64,000 nt of DNA from Blastomussa wellsi (GCA_947652115.1 OX393562.1:3065830-3129829); one strand, 5' to 3'; counted from the stretch's first letter, positions 44,601 to 60,473 are shown. Notes: generated by a model not told the origin, from the letters alone. Numbers and translations: made by a program.

Positions 44601-44985
44601 TTCAGGTTTCGGGGAGATGTTAAGAAACGGCCTAAATATACGAGCCAGGACTGAGTGTAAAATATATTTATTTGCTTTTCCCTTTATAACAATAAATGAA
44701 AAAGTACATTTCAAGTTTGACACATTCTTTGGATTGCCACTTCAAGGCACAACCTAGCCTGGGAAACATTTACTGAAATTTCGTTTTGTTTATAATCCTC
44801 CTCAAGATCGATTATTTTACCTTTAATTTGGTTCTACAGTATTTACAGTTCAGAAATTAAACTAATACCTCTCTTTTAACGTTTTAGTCACGATTTTAAC
44901 AATTGGCACGAGTTCATTCGAAGAAAAAAAGACATACAAATGCTTACTTTCACGAACCCAAATACACTGACTGAAGTGCATAACG
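38640..44985. other. AT-rich intergenic region, no gene seen
   Basis: Only short, unrelated open frames occur. None has domain-like sequence or splice support (43685-43969 is the longest and is unrecognised). I noticed no SINE, MITE or clear tandem repeat. It forms the 3' flank of the NK1 homeobox gene. Confidence 0.5.
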
Positions 44986-44991
44986 TTTATT
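44986..44991 (-). terminator. Candidate polyadenylation signal of the NK1 gene
   Basis: AATAAA on the minus strand, 322 bp after the NK1 stop codon. There is no other support. Confidence 0.3.
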
Positions 44992-45312
44992 GCAATGAAT
45001 ATAAATACTATGGTTAATTTTTTAAAAAAATCGCTAATAGCCGTCAGTAAAGAATACTTTGTAGATTATGAACTGATCGGAGCTTGCTTCAATGCTGCCG
45101 GTCCGATACTGTAAAGGACGTGGCATCAATCAATTTCCTTCACTCTGAGCGAAAGCGTGCCACAAGCAGCGTGGTATTGAAGATCAGACATCATATTGAT
45201 TTTAAACATAAATACATCTCATTTCTTTCTATACAAAGCTCCTATGGAGTTCTCGCCTGCCTGTGTTAGAATAAGTAGGCATCTTTGATGCACTGGTTCT
45301 TTGTCGCTTCAA

Positions 45313-46663
<1,351 letters not shown>

Positions 46664-49600
46664 TCTGCTAGATGAACGCGCTATGCGTCTTATTTCGCGG
46701 TGGCGACTCGCTCGGCGCCGTTCGCTGGTGTGTGCGCAGAGTTACGAAGCCTTTGGCAACGCTATTGAGGGTGGATTGAATTCGGTGTCTATACTAAACT
46801 GCGGCGGTACAATAGAAGTCACCGTCGGTTGACGAGCTTGTTTTGATTGCTGTGTGCACGCATAATTGTCATCCAAATTAATTGAATGATTTGACAACCT
46901 CAAGTGGCGATGAGTTGTGATAGCGATTAGCACCTAATGCTCACTTAGGGTAAAAAATCCCACTTCAGAGTAATTGTTCGGGTGAAACTTGAAACCTCGC
47001 TTAGTTTGCAATGAGTTTTGTTGATAAAGCCCTGAATGGAATTGGAAAGTATTTAACTGCTTAGATTAAAGGAGGGGTCGGACAAACAAAGGCACACAGT
47101 TTGAGAAAGTTAACCCTCTCATTGGTTAGAATTCTTTGACTGACGCATGGAGGAAAACTGCTGTGATCTTGCCGACAAAATGACTTGCTAAAGAATCATT
47201 TAGATTTCCGTGCCAAGACAAATGACGACTGTTAAATTCCAGTTCGTGCATGTATCTGAACTAAAAGCCCCTTCATATTTGAGATTTCTCTAAGATTTGG
47301 CTCGTAAAGCATTATCCGGTTTTTCCTGAAGGCAAACTATTGTGCAGACCAACATCCAAATATTTTCTCTTGTTTATCATTACAGACAGAATGACCGGAT
47401 AGGTCTCGGAATATTTATCCCCGGAGTCGTGTTATAAATAGCCTCCTGTTGCCAAAGATATACTACACTCTAACATGGCTTCTCAAAAGAACATTGATTG
47501 CCCAAACACCAAACTTAATAATTGCATTCTATCAACATAGAACATATCTATATCTTAAGTATCTTATGTGCCAATTTGTTTTGTTAACTAGTATATATTT
47601 TGGGGTATTTGACAAAGAAAATGGAAGTGGTTCGTTAAGTAGCCGTTCAAGGGAAAACTTCAGAATAAAAGAACATTAAGCAGGAAAAACGCGAGTTATT
47701 AGGTTGAGTTCTTAGGTTGAAATTTTAAAATAACCAACATTCTCATTTCCTTTAAAGCGACCCGCCGTTGTTTATATAGAGCGTTTTTTTACGTAATTAC
47801 TCTGTATCCCATCTTATCAGTGGAATATTCTTTGAAATAATCTTTCAGGTTTGTCGTTTACCGAACGGTTTCTGCAGCGATAAGGCGGTAAACGTTTTAC
47901 CGAGTTAACAACAATGCTAATAACCGAAGCAATTAGGAACAATCTGCAAACCTCAGAGGGAGATATTATCTAAAAAAACGCTCACTGCTCGCTGCAACAG
48001 CAATGTTAGTTTTAGATATTTGACGTTAATGAGCTTGGCTGTGTCGGTGCTTGTGATTTAAACCACACAAGAGCTCAATAGCCTTTGAACAATGACGTAT
48101 TATACAATTCAAATATTATGAATGTCTAGTATAAATACCGCCATTGTGGTTTCCAAGAGGGCAACTTTAAGCGCTTCGGAAATCTGGGAACTTGCGTGGT
48201 TGACACGAAGGGGCAGAAACTGCTGTGTTGGTTTTATTGATTTATCAAGGAAATTGCTCTTATTGTAAATAATAACCGGGGAGAAATCAGTTGAAACTTT
48301 TTTGCATGAGGGTTTGACAACTACCTTTGTGAACATTTCTACGTTCCATGTGACCAGAAACCGGTTCAGCGATTTGCATTGTTTTTCACAAAGGAAGCGT
48401 TTGCAAAAGAGTTATTATTCGAAGACAAGCACAGGAAATTAAATCATTAACAAGAAAAGCTCTAGGGCAGAAACGCTGTCTTAGCGAAAAGCGAAACATA
48501 TTTCACAAATGCCAGAAACTTATTATCAAAACCAAGCCGATAGCCGAAGTTTGAGCTTCTCTTAACACGCCAAGGCTAGCAAGTCGAGAGAATGCCAAGG
48601 AAAACGAAACATGGAAAAAAATGCAAATATCTGCTGTTGTATTTGTTTAAGTCTTCATAAGAACAAAAACTTTCGCAATTCATCGCTCACATATTGTCAT
48701 GGCCTTATGAATTTAAAACGAACTCAAACACCGACAGCTGGAGGTCAAACAAAGTAAACAAACTCGTGTGAAATAAGAAAAGAACACAGATCAATCGGTG
48801 CACCAGTTACTGGGTGAACATCGTAAATACGGATGTTATTGACTCGAGAATGAGAACCGCAAGTCAGGCTGCGGGATTTTGCGACTTATTTACACAAAAT
48901 ATTTCAAGTCTCGAGCCATTGATTGGACAGCGAAACGAAATCAGCTGAATAGGACAAATCCAAAACATTAATTATCCTTTTCTTTCAACGTAAACAAATA
49001 CACTTAACAAGAGAGGTTTCTTTACAGAGAGGATATTTGTTGTAAAATAATACTAGTGTAGCTTTAATTAAGCTGTTTTCGGAGAAGAGTTCTAATTGTT
49101 CGCGTACACATGTCTTGCTTTGTCACGCGCACATGAGTTAGTTTGGTTGCTGCCCTCCTCGGAGGTTAATTCAAAGTGCGTCATATAATTTTCATACTTA
49201 GAAAGGGGTTTCAGTGTTTCAGTTTCGGCCAACCTTTTTCACAATGCAAACCAATTAAATTTATCACAATTGTATTGCTGCTTCGATACCGAAGGCAAAT
49301 AGGGTGGAGAATCGATTCAATAAGGCGGCACAAGTTAAAAATTCTGCCCGAGCGTTAAACTTGTGGAACGGAAGGGTGAAATCGTTTTAAACAAAAAAGG
49401 GGCGTTAGTTAATTAACATCTTTGAGTGCAAATGCAAAGATTTAAAAGTCGTAAAATAAAGTAGAAATTTGAAGGCCAAGATCTAGTTGGAGCCTACAAA
49501 TGTATCATAAAATAGACTGACCTGACCTGAAGTATACCGGCCTTAAATAGTCAAACAGGCAAGCGATGAAAATAAAAAAAAGAGTAATGTTATTTTAAAA

Positions 49601-52600
49601 GTATTACCAAATGAACTACTGAATTCGTCATTACAAGCATAGCGAGATTTCTTTTGAAATAGTCGGATTAAAATTTGGATTATCCATCTCATCTTCTATG
49701 TCAAGGTCAAATGTTACATATTTGATGTCCTAAAATGTTTATCATTCACCCCTCAAATTGCACGCGAAAGTAGAAATGTACAGATCAATTACTGAGAAGT
49801 CGTTCATTACGAATCGAAAAATATATCAACGAATGAAACTTGAACTAATAGTTTACTAAGGTTAAAGAAGCAACATAGAAGTAGCAATAAAACTTGGATA
49901 GCTTTGAATAAGGCCGACTGATCATGAGAAGACAGTGTAATTAAACAAACTTCACAAGGTAGCAACAGGGCTCAATTAAAAGTTTCTTCGTTATCCCTCT
50001 ATCAACTTTAGCTTTGTTGTCTAGCGAAAAAGCTGCGGCAGATTAAAAAAAAATAAGGTCCCATTGATTACATAAAAACCTGGTTTTCGGAAAGTGCTAG
50101 AAAGATATTGCATGCCGTCGGTGTGTATATGGAAGCAACAAATCGCCGAGGAGAATAACACGTTTTTTGTAATCTATGGCCGGAAAATTGATGGAGAACT
50201 GAAACCTTTGCTAACGTAGTTTTGACTGTATTGTTCTCTAAGTTAAAAGTTAAAGAAGTTCGTTTAGATTTTGGAAGTTGGAATGATTTTAAATGAAAGT
50301 TGATCTAACTCAAGTCATGAGCCACACCTTGGAACTAGAAGTAGATATTTTTCTAATAAAATTTTCCTTTGCAGCTCAAAGTGGCATTCACAAGACTTCA
50401 AGAAGCGTAAGGCTTATCTCTGGGCGCGTGTGTGCTCCTGAAATAACAAACGTTACTTTTATCTGAATAATTAAATATGAATCGTTGGACGGTTTATAGT
50501 TGTCTAGTAAAAATACTGATGAAATTTAGCTGCTCGGTGGTCTCGCAACTTTTGAAACCTTTTATGTATGAAGATTAGCAAAACACGGAGAAAATATACA
50601 CTTTAATTGTGGAACGTTGCAAAGAGTAGCTAGTTTGTTTAATAGTAGATAGCTTCCATGACCAGATTTATATCGGTCAATTCCAGTTAAATTTGCCAGA
50701 ATCACCTTTAAATAATTATGAGAAGGCTTGAGTCAATGAGTAATTACTTTAAATCATCCCTTTTTCTAAGACGTTGAAAATCAGTGGAAACAAGAAATCA
50801 GTTTAAAATTACCTGAGTTGTTCCATGTTTTCCTTTGGCTCGAATTTGTCCATTGCTAAATAGTCCGTGACTTGCACAGAACTGTGTTTATTGTGGGCGA
50901 GAAGACTTTAACATTTAGGGTTGTTGGCTTTCCTTTTGCTGTTAGACTTCCTCAAAGTTGGCCTCTTATTATATACTATTATAAGTATTGTTACTTTTCA
51001 ATCAAAGGGCTTCTGTCCCACTCGGATGTGACTTCTATTTCCTAGTTTTGTTTTAATGCTTTTTGAAAAGATTGCCGGCGAGAGATGGTTAATATAGGCT
51101 AGTTGATAACATACTTAATAATCCATCTCGTGTAGTGGCTGATCGGCACGGAGCTTATTACATTGTCAATAACACACAAAAAGCTTTTCATTATCGCATC
51201 CTTGTTTTCACAAATGTTCCCCTAAAGAAAACTCGATTATTCAATAGAAATACATCTACGCTTGGGTTATTTTGAATTCCGGTACCTTTAATTTCATTTA
51301 TCATATAGTTTGCTTCCTTTATATGTTTTATGCAAAGTTGAATCTCTATGATATTGTCCCTTGTTTATCTTTCAGATATTGAATACGTCATTGTAGTTCA
51401 ATAAAAGCTTCTCAAAACACGGTCATGTTCGAGCCATAATCGCACACACTTTTAAGTGAACTCCTCGTTTGTATTTTCGTTCTAAAATGATGATTCATTA
51501 CAACCCGTGATTAACTCCCCTCTAACTTAAAATTCTAACAAAGGTACAGCCCCGCCAAACGGAAATTTTCCTAAAGTTTGCCTGGTAGCACTTTAAAACT
51601 TTATTTAAAATATCACAACTGCTTTCTTAATTCTTTGTAGTTAAATTCATTAAATTTTGACGAATGAAGTAATGAGATAATGAAGTAGCGATATACTGTA
51701 TGGGGTGTTCCTATTGTTAGAGGCGATTCTTTAGGGTAAGATTTTATTGATTAAGCGCGATTGGACTTTCTGTGTGAATTTCGTCTTGTTTTGTTTATTG
51801 CAATGAAAAATGACTAGAATTAGATAATGGAAAAGTCCGTTAAGCTACTAAAAGCCTTTTGCATCTGCCTTTGAAACCAGGTTCAATTTGTTTATCGATA
51901 TATTCTCTATGAACTTGGTGTTATCTCAAATTCGATTCTTTAATCGAAGAAGGTTTATTCCATATTTTCCATCTTTACAACGTACAGGGATTCATCCGAA
52001 GGCTTTTACAGATAAATTTCAGACACACACAAACAAGTGCAAATAGAAACTACTAAATTGCAAGGTTATATTGAGTCACGAAAGTGTTAGCTCTTCTGTC
52101 AACAAATGGATAACATCGCTAAAATCTTAATCGATTTCCTCTGAATGTAGACATTCGTACTTCTAGCATAACTTGATGCACTTTAACATAGTTTATCGCC
52201 GCAAACTGTGAATTGAGCGATTACTAAATCAATTAAAACTAAACATGTCGACTGAATTTGATCCGGGTGAAATTTCATTTTACCTTCGCCGCATTATACA
52301 GCTGTTAAAAATCCATATTAATTTTTTTGAAAAAAAAAAAAAAAAGCCGGAAAATAATATTTTGGTGCAAACTTGCACTTGATCGTAATAATAAAATGAC
52401 TAACTTTAATCGTAGGGTTTTGGCTTTTAGACAACATTATATTTTTCAGGAATGATAACATTAAATTCACTTAAAACGAACAATAACATCTAAATTAAAT
52501 CAGCAAACATTTTTTTAAGTTAAATTGATTTGTTTCGTTCCACGTAACGCATTAGTGGATTAAAATCCAATATTTCCTGGCATTTTAACAGAAAATAGAT

Positions 52601-55600
52601 TATAGCTTTTTATCTGTTTGAAATTCTTTTCATAGGAACGAATTTAGCCTCATCAGAAGACACTGAGAAGTCATTTTGAATACGAAATCGAATATTCGAA
52701 ATAATATAAGCAAAGTTTAGATTTGCCTTGCTTATTAAAATAATAAACTTTATTTCTAATCAAGATCAAAGCGAATTAAACTTTGATGAACAATATTAAT
52801 ATTTGTTCGAATCAAATAGAGCAAACAGGCTAAATTATCACCAAGCTTCGTTTTTGTTCAGTTGAACTTTCCTGCTAATTAAGAATTCAACTTAATGCTC
52901 AGCTCTTTTCGAAACACTGTTGTAAATTCATGGGAGTATAATTTCACCAGTTGCGAACCTTCCCTATGAAAATTGACAGTACAAAATAATAATTTTATCT
53001 TTCTCAAGGCTAATTAATTATTCTACAAGTAATTTCATAATTGTATTTGACATTTGCGTTACAACCCAATTTCTATCTATTTAAATTGCATCGAACTTTT
53101 TGCGATTAAATATTTCGAGGAAACTGGCGTAAAATGATCATCAAAACATCTTTTTGTTTCAAGAGTCAATTCTTACTTGGATTTAACTTCCTATGTGCGA
53201 AACCAACTTTTTTATCACTGCTTTTATAGACGTAGCGACGGCCTAAACAATCCAAGAATAACTACCAATGAGATAGCTAACGTACTCTGAGGTCGCCCTT
53301 TTTTTATAAAACATGAACCATTGTACCATATTTGTTATAACTGTGCCATGGAGCACTTGAGCAAACACGCTCGGTACACTCGAGAAATACCGTAACGAAT
53401 CAATTCTTGTCCGTGAAGGGTGTTTTTTAATCTCTAGTTCAACTCGGTCGAAAAAGTGCAAAGAAATCCCCATCTTTGCGCTGAAAAAGCCAAAAATACT
53501 TTTAAATCACAAATGTGTATACTTTTTATTACGTTTTATGGATAAGGATAGAGCTTCTGTCAAAACCAGAATTCATGAAAGTGTTGCTCTGAAAAAGGTT
53601 TTTATTAATTTTATTAATTTAGTGAGCTATTATTTAGAGAGAAATTAACTTTCTTTTTTTTTTTCCTTGCAGCTAGCGCAGAGCAGATTTCCGTTCACGT
53701 AATGAAAAATAAAATGAAAAACATACATTTGATAGAGAATTAAATATTTGAAATAGTGACGGTAGGGATTACCGAATTGCTTTTCGATAAAAAAATCAAA
53801 CGAATAACAGCTTATCAACTCATAAGTTCACAATTCAAAATTCTTCCCATCTTCTCAAAAATTCTGTCCCTTGTGGGCAGATTTTAATTTCCGGATTATA
53901 ACTGAAATTGACTACAGAGCGTTTTCATTAATCAAAACGTAGCCTTTGGTTAGATTTACGACTTGTAATTATGGATTAATAAATTACTCTAGAGTTAAAT
54001 TAGGCTACGCTAGCTTTGTGCCTTGAGGGTCTTATGGAATCATATTCTTCACAAGGCCGTTACAAGTTTCGTTGGGAGGCTTCATAAATCTTCAAATTCC
54101 TTTATGGCAAGTAAGTTTTCAGTTTACCGATTATAAATTGGTGGATCCTCGAGGATATTCTGCACTTAATGGCTTCATTCGCCTTCGATCCCTGTAGTTA
54201 GCGATCACATACCTGTGATCCAACTACTCAGTGTAAGTCAGTAATTTATGGTAGATTTGTCTTTGCAAGAACAATTATTAGCCGATTTAACCGCAAAATA
54301 AAAATTTACTGTGCTTGTTATAAACAGAGAAATGATAAAGAAACTTAAACGCGCGGTTGTGATGTTTACCAGGTGACTTGTCCAAATGGCAAGTCCTTAG
54401 TCGCGGAAGAGTTTACATCACAGACGAAATCCGGGTTTGGGCGAGTTTGTACGTTCAGCTGTTTGGCATCACAACGGTGGTAATCATGTTACACACGATA
54501 AGAAACAATGTGATTTCAATCTTAAAAAAATTGATGCCTCGATTCATGATCTTTGGAAGTTTGTACACTCCGAGCTCGGGAAACGTGTCAGTTTTGCCCG
54601 GAAAATTCACGTATCTTCTCTTAACCAACGTTTCCAATACGCAGTTTTGATTACTCCTTGCTTAAAGTCGATCAGATCTTAAGCCCTTCCTCTTATTTAT
54701 AGTAATCATTTCTTAGTGCCTTAAAATCGAAATCACTTTCGGTTATTGAGTTTTCGTGTCCAAGGGACTAAAACTTAGTTTCATTTCCAAGACTTAATCT
54801 TGTTCAAATACGAATCCAATTTAACAAAGTAAATCTTGTGAAGTGTTGAAAGAATGGAGGGGTATAAAGCTGTGAGCAAACACAAGAGAAAAATTTACCC
54901 TTACAACTTAATTACAGTGTACATTTACAACACTCGTTAAATATATTATCTTCGTAACTGAAATTAAAAGAAGATATTGACGCTTGCAAATAAAGATTAA
55001 TATTGCTAACATTTGAAATACATTTCCATTTATAGCCTGTCTGGCAATAATTATTGCTAAAAAGGTGAGATTTAGTAGGATTTATATGTCAGCTATCGGT
55101 CACTTTGAGAAACTTGTCTAGCTATGACAAGGAAAAATGTAGAATTTGTTCTTTACCCATGATAGCGTGCTCTAGGTTATTCAGAATATCTCGAGTAAAG
55201 GACATTTTAAGGAGTTAATCTATAAGTTGATACGAACGAGGGAGAATTGCTTGGTCGGCGATGTCTCTAGTCCGATTTTCTTATTTTTTGGACTTGATTA
55301 AATTGTCTTATATCCAAACCATTCAACTGACAGCATTCATTTTGTACATTGATGCATGCTGAATACTTTTGCTCAATTACAAAAGAAAATTTTGATTTAC
55401 TTATCGGCTGATTTAATTTACTGCAAGCAGATCGGAACTCTACTAAGTTAATGGTCAATGGAAATAAAAAGAATTCTTAAATTGCCTTGTTCAGATAAAG
55501 TTATTAGATTTATTTTCTTTCTTTTTATTTGAGCTTCCTTGCAGAGAAAGCTGCTTTTATGTACAAAATAACACAGATATCCAGCAGGTCACTGTTCGAT

Positions 55601-58480
55601 CAGAGGATATTAAAGGGGCTTATTTCCGAAGCTAATTTTTAAACGCTTTTGTTTGGTTCAGATGATTAACTTGTGATAAACCAAACTTTAAATCCCTGCT
55701 GAGATTTCTTTGAATTTAGAGTCAATATTTTTTCTCTCGTAAAACATGTGCTTTTAAAAATTCTCTTGTAAATAAAAACAGAAAAAGGTTTGCAGGCGTC
55801 TCTGGTATATATTTCCACATACATCATATTTAAATTACTTAAATGAACAAAACTCCCATTCCATTTATAAGGCGAGTAAGGCAATTTTCAGCATTATTTT
55901 AAAGAAGTGACTTTCCTTTTGCTATCGGAACACAAAAGCGGGAAGGTAACGCGACAACTGGCAACTTTAGCCGACAGTCAGTCCAAAGCGACTAAGAACA
56001 CACAAAAGGCGCAAGAGAAAACATTAAAACACAATTCCATTTATGCGCCGGAAGCCCGCAGAAACATGTCATAACCGAGATAAATTATCACTGATCACTT
56101 TAACTTGACTATTGTGAAAATCCAGTTTGATAAGCAAGTTATCAGCTGCGTGGCTTTGAGTGAAGCCGTGTGTTACCGATATTTATCTTCAGATTGCCCA
56201 CTCTAATATTGAATTGAGAAATGTTTTAATCTGGGAAAGCGTAGTTTTTAAGGCTAATAATTTAGTGTCTCTTTTATATTCATCAAAATAGTTAGTTAAC
56301 GAAGGAAAACAGATTTTAATATAACCTAATGAAAACAATTTTTAATTTATATATTTGCCGCTATTCAGGCGTGATTAAAGGTAATTTCAAGTGTCCAGTT
56401 ACAAGATTTAGGCGGCTTTGTAAAAAAGAAATCGCACTATCATCAAGGTCATAACTAGTTTATTTTTCTGCAACGCTTCCATAAAAGCAAACCAGAATTC
56501 TACTTCATTACCTGAGGGCATTATTGAACTTTTCCAACTTGCGCGTCTTCATTTATTGTGCTTTATCGTTTTCAGCGAGTATATTTGAAGTGATGGCACC
56601 TTCAATGAGGGTTGAAATTGCCATCAAAATGTCGCCCAATTGTACTTTTCAAAAGAGCTCTGCAGTGATAACCAGATCATTAGAACACTAAATTTCCGGT
56701 TAAGGATGAGCTTTCAAATATTTGAAATGACAGCTATTCAGACTGGACGCATTCAATTAAATGAATGAGTGAATGAATGAATTTGCTGTGGATGAAAAAC
56801 TCCATCTGGCTAAATCAATTTCACTTACTCGGAAAACGTGTGGAATTGTCTTGACGTCATGGGTCAGTTTTAACGCGCCGTATTTATGCCATTAGGAAAC
56901 TTTTATCCAATATCAGCTAATATGTCTAAATATCGGCATATATACAGCCACTCCACAAATTGTCATTTTAGCGTCCAATAGAGATTTATTGCTGCCACCA
57001 AGAGCAAGAACAGGTAAGTGCAAAATAAGCCATTAAAAAGACATGAAATCTTTGATATTTGACCTATTTAGCTAGTCGCCAATGCAAGTAGATTGCGCTA
57101 CAGGTTGATTGCCTACTCACACATTGCTTCGAGAAAAATATTTTACAATAGAAATTGTAGATGTATTTCTATATCTTAAATCTAAGCTAAGAAGCTTTGA
57201 AATTTATTAGGGAACATGGCATTTATAGCATAGATGCTTAGCGCATATTCCCTGTAAGATACTGAAAAAAATGACTCGAAGCTAAGACTGAAGGGAACAA
57301 AATAATCTCTTAAACGGCTGGAAAAAAAGTTTGCTTGTCTTCATTCATTGACGCTAGAACTTCTTCGTGCTAGAAACATGCATCAAGCATATTAGTCACA
57401 TCATCAGAAATTTGCCTTCTGAAAGTCGTGAAGAAAACTTTCATTTGAAGTACAAATTTATTGTCTTCCGTACTTGATTCCTATTTGAAAAAGGTGCCAT
57501 TCATCTTCTTGTCAATTTGAAAAGTATTATACTTTCAGAACACTTTGTTAAAGTAAGAGCTGTTATTTAATCTGTCAGCAGATTCTCTAAAAACAAAAAA
57601 AGAATGAATCTGTGTCGGAAGTGTAGCCAGTGAATTTTTCAAGAAATTCGTACAATATGGTCCCTTTTGAATTCGTGAATGGTGATAACAACGGTAATGT
57701 AAGTGAGCTTTGAGTAAATACGGTTCCGTATTGCACGGCTATTAACTCCGGCACATCTAAAGGAAAACACAATTTGTTTCTAGACAATTCATAATTCAAG
57801 CTTTTGTCGGCAAAATGTGAGAGCATAATGATTCGGTACTATAGCTCAACCGACAGGCCATTACGACTTTGGTCAAATCAATTACTTGCACGTAAAGATC
57901 AATTTCAGGAAAACCGCCAAAGAAAGACCGATATAACTAGGAAATAATCTTTGAAAAAATACCCAAGCGTTTAATAAGTAAACCAAATCAGGATCTATCA
58001 ACGAGAATCAAGACCAAAAAAATAACAACGCATTTTATAAGCGGGAATTATACCGCGATTGTTAAGTAATTCTTCCGTGATTGATATTACAGGCAAGGTG
58101 AACCGAAAGATTTTAAGGGCTTAATTTGTAGTTGTTATATCGATATATTTTCAGGCAGGCAGGTGGAGGACAAAAGAAAATCATCAACAAATGAATATAT
58201 TGTGCTCCTGTTCTACCAGTTTCTACGAAATGGCATTAAAACGAAAAACATCCTGAGTTTGTGGCACAATGGTTGGCACAATATTTGCATCCTGTTATGC
58301 ACTGTAGCAAAATCACAGCGAACACATTTATGCCTTGAAATTGACTCAACGCGTTTGGCTAATGTAATACTGTAATGCTGTAAGAAAAACAGGCAGGAAC
58401 ACATGATATGTGTCTACGACTATTAATTTGCCCTCTGAATCTCATTGAGAATTGATTGAAATATCAATTCTCCAGAGCGA
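46664..58480. other. Gene desert upstream of the NK1 gene
   Basis: Nearly 12 kb of AT-rich sequence without a recognisable exon. Open frames are few, short and unrelated. Unlike the TMTC1 introns, it shows almost no MITE or SINE by eye; only short homopolymers (about 52329-52343) and a GAATGAATGAAT run near 56765 stand out. The NK1 promoter should lie in the first few hundred bases, but no core motif is certain. Confidence 0.55.
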
Positions 58481-58494
58481 TCACTAAAAGTTTC

Positions 58495-58581
58495 TACAAA
58501 TTGTCACGTTGCCCATATATGGTAACGAAGCGATAGTTACCCGTCATCGGTGCATGGTAGATATCCTGTGATATACGTAAG
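58495..58581 (+). mobile_element. Copy of the 24605-type element, split by a SINE
   Basis: GTCACGTTGCCCATATATGG and AGATATCCTGTGATATACG match the left arm of the foldback element at 24605. The sequence resumes after the SINE at about 58895. The other arm is not clear. Confidence 0.5.
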
Positions 58582-58882
58582 GTAGAAGGTAGAAGTCTGC
58601 GTCGAACCTGGTGGCCATGCCGCCGGAGCTTATCCCAGCCTGCTCCTTAGCATGAAGCGTTCATTAGGATGAAGTAGTTCTACTCCCCCCCCCCTCTGGA
58701 CGGGATGCTGGTTACCCCCCCCCCCCGGCATTATTTCGCCGATACCCATTTATTCACCTGTGTGGAGAGTGGCACTGTGAGTGTAAAGCGTCTTGCCCAA
58801 GAACTCAACACAGTGTCCCGGCCGAGTCGAATGATCCGGAGTCCAGCGTCTTCACCCATTAGGCCGTCGCGCCTCCGATTGC
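58582..58882 (-). mobile_element. tRNA-derived SINE with 12-bp target duplication
   Basis: Read on the minus strand: A box ACGGCCTAATGGGTGAAG, B box CATTCGACTCG, then TTCTTGGGCAAGACGC and the shared body to TCTACCTTCTACC. GATATACGTAAG flanks it at 58570-58581 and 58883-58894. Poly-C tracts (58684, 58716) interrupt the body. Confidence 0.8.
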
Positions 58883-59084
58883 GATATACGTAAGTAAAGA
58901 TAACTTGGCTGAAGTCTTGGAAAGCGCCACATGAACACTTTCTTTCGAGCTGAAATACGCGCCTCATTGATAATTTGTGGAATAATAATTGTTCATTGTC
59001 TTTCAGATAATCTCCTTGAGCATAGTCATTGCTTCACAGACATCAACCACTCTTAGGGCCTCTTTATATGTATGAGCCCGGTTG

Positions 59085-59235
59085 ACCGAGCTGGCCCGGT
59101 TTCCGAGATCTCGAGGCATCCCTATAAAAATACCTCGACGTGTTCATATGAGAGAGCGGGCTGGATCGGTTGCCGAGATCTCGGTTTTTCCAACCAGGAT
59201 CTCGGTAAGCGGGCTGGAAATTTTGCCATATGAAC
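59085..59235. repeat. Inverted repeat built on CCGAGATCTCGG
   Basis: CCGAGATCTCG occurs twice and GGATCTCGG once, each next to a form of AGCGGGCTGG or its variant. CATATGA marks the inner and outer borders. It looks like a partial MITE of a repeated family; no target duplication was identified. From 59240 to 60028 I see no gene. Confidence 0.45.
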
Positions 59236-60028
59236 ACTTCAGTCCTGTTAACGGGAGGAAAATAATACAATTCATTTTCGTGATTGAACGGACATTTCCG
59301 AGATTTTACTTCTCTTTTCTTCGAAAATTAAGCTCGGAATAGTTTCATTTGATTGTTAACGTAAAGTCAAAGGAAATTTGACTTTGTTTGAACAAAGAAA
59401 ATTTAGAAATTTTCGCCAGGCTTGTTCGTTAGATTTCACGTCTAAACGTTCGAAAAAAAAGCGGGCTGGAAGTCAGTTTTCCATTACATGGAATAAATAT
59501 TTTCTTTTACTTCTTGTTCTCGAAAGAGCATGAGGTAAAACTGTTTTCTTCACCGTTTTTCCAGACCTCTTTATTGCAGTAGTTTTAAAGAAAACACTTA
59601 TCCACTTTTTATTAACAACTCATGTGATTCTCGGTTTTCACGTGACGTCATAAAATTTTAAAAACAAAATTCGCTGGGCCTGCTAAATTTTTATTGTCCC
59701 CACGTGAAAGAAATCCGAAAATACATCTGTTCACACGTTTCTAGCTTAATAGTCTCCTTTGTGTTTCAAATATAGCATGTTGAATTTTCGAAATTTCCCC
59801 GGCCTGTACGTGGCATCACGATGGCGCCGTGACAGAGGCGTCGTGCTTGAAGAAAAGTTTTTTCTCAAGATTTTTGCAGTTTAAACGGTTCAAGTATTAG
59901 GAAATATATTTATATGTATATATTCTAGATCGCAAGGAAAGAGCAACCACTTCCATAGTAAAAGTCAGAGACAGATGTTTTCTTTGACTTCCGGCCGCCA
60001 TGTTGGTGCGCATACCGAGCCCTACCAA

Positions 60029-60353
60029 TTGTTCCTGTTGTTTGTTCTATTTTAATACTGGTACTCTAGTGTAGTAGTTGCTATTGTTTTAGGGGCTAGG
60101 GGCATTGTTCCTGTTGTTTGTTCTATTGTTCTACTGCTCCTCTAGTGTAGTAGTTGCTATTGTTTTAGGGGATAGGGGCATTGTTCCTGTTGTTTGTTCT
60201 ATTGTTAATTCTATTGATCCTCTAGTGTATCAGTTGCTATTGTTTTGGGGCTAGGGGCATTGTTCCTGTTGTTTGTTTATTGTCCTACTTGTCCTCTAGT
60301 GTAGCAGTTGCTATTGTTTTGGGGCTAGGGGCATTGTTACTGTTGTTTGTTTT
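60029..60353 (+). repeat. Minisatellite, about 76-bp unit, just over four copies
   Basis: TTGTTCCTGTTGTTTGTT starts at 60029, 60105, 60181 and 60260, with a partial copy at 60334 (spacings 76, 76, 79, 74). Units include TCTAGTGTAGTAGTTGCTAT and TTAGGGGCTAGGGGCA. Copies differ by substitutions and small indels. Confidence 0.85.
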
Positions 60354-60473
60354 GGGGGGTTGTGCTATGGTACCCGTGATACCCCTTTGTAAGGCAGTTT
60401 TCTAAGTAAGCAACATGGGTGACGACATGACACTGATCTGGTACATACGCAGTGTCTGACGACGCATTGTGAC

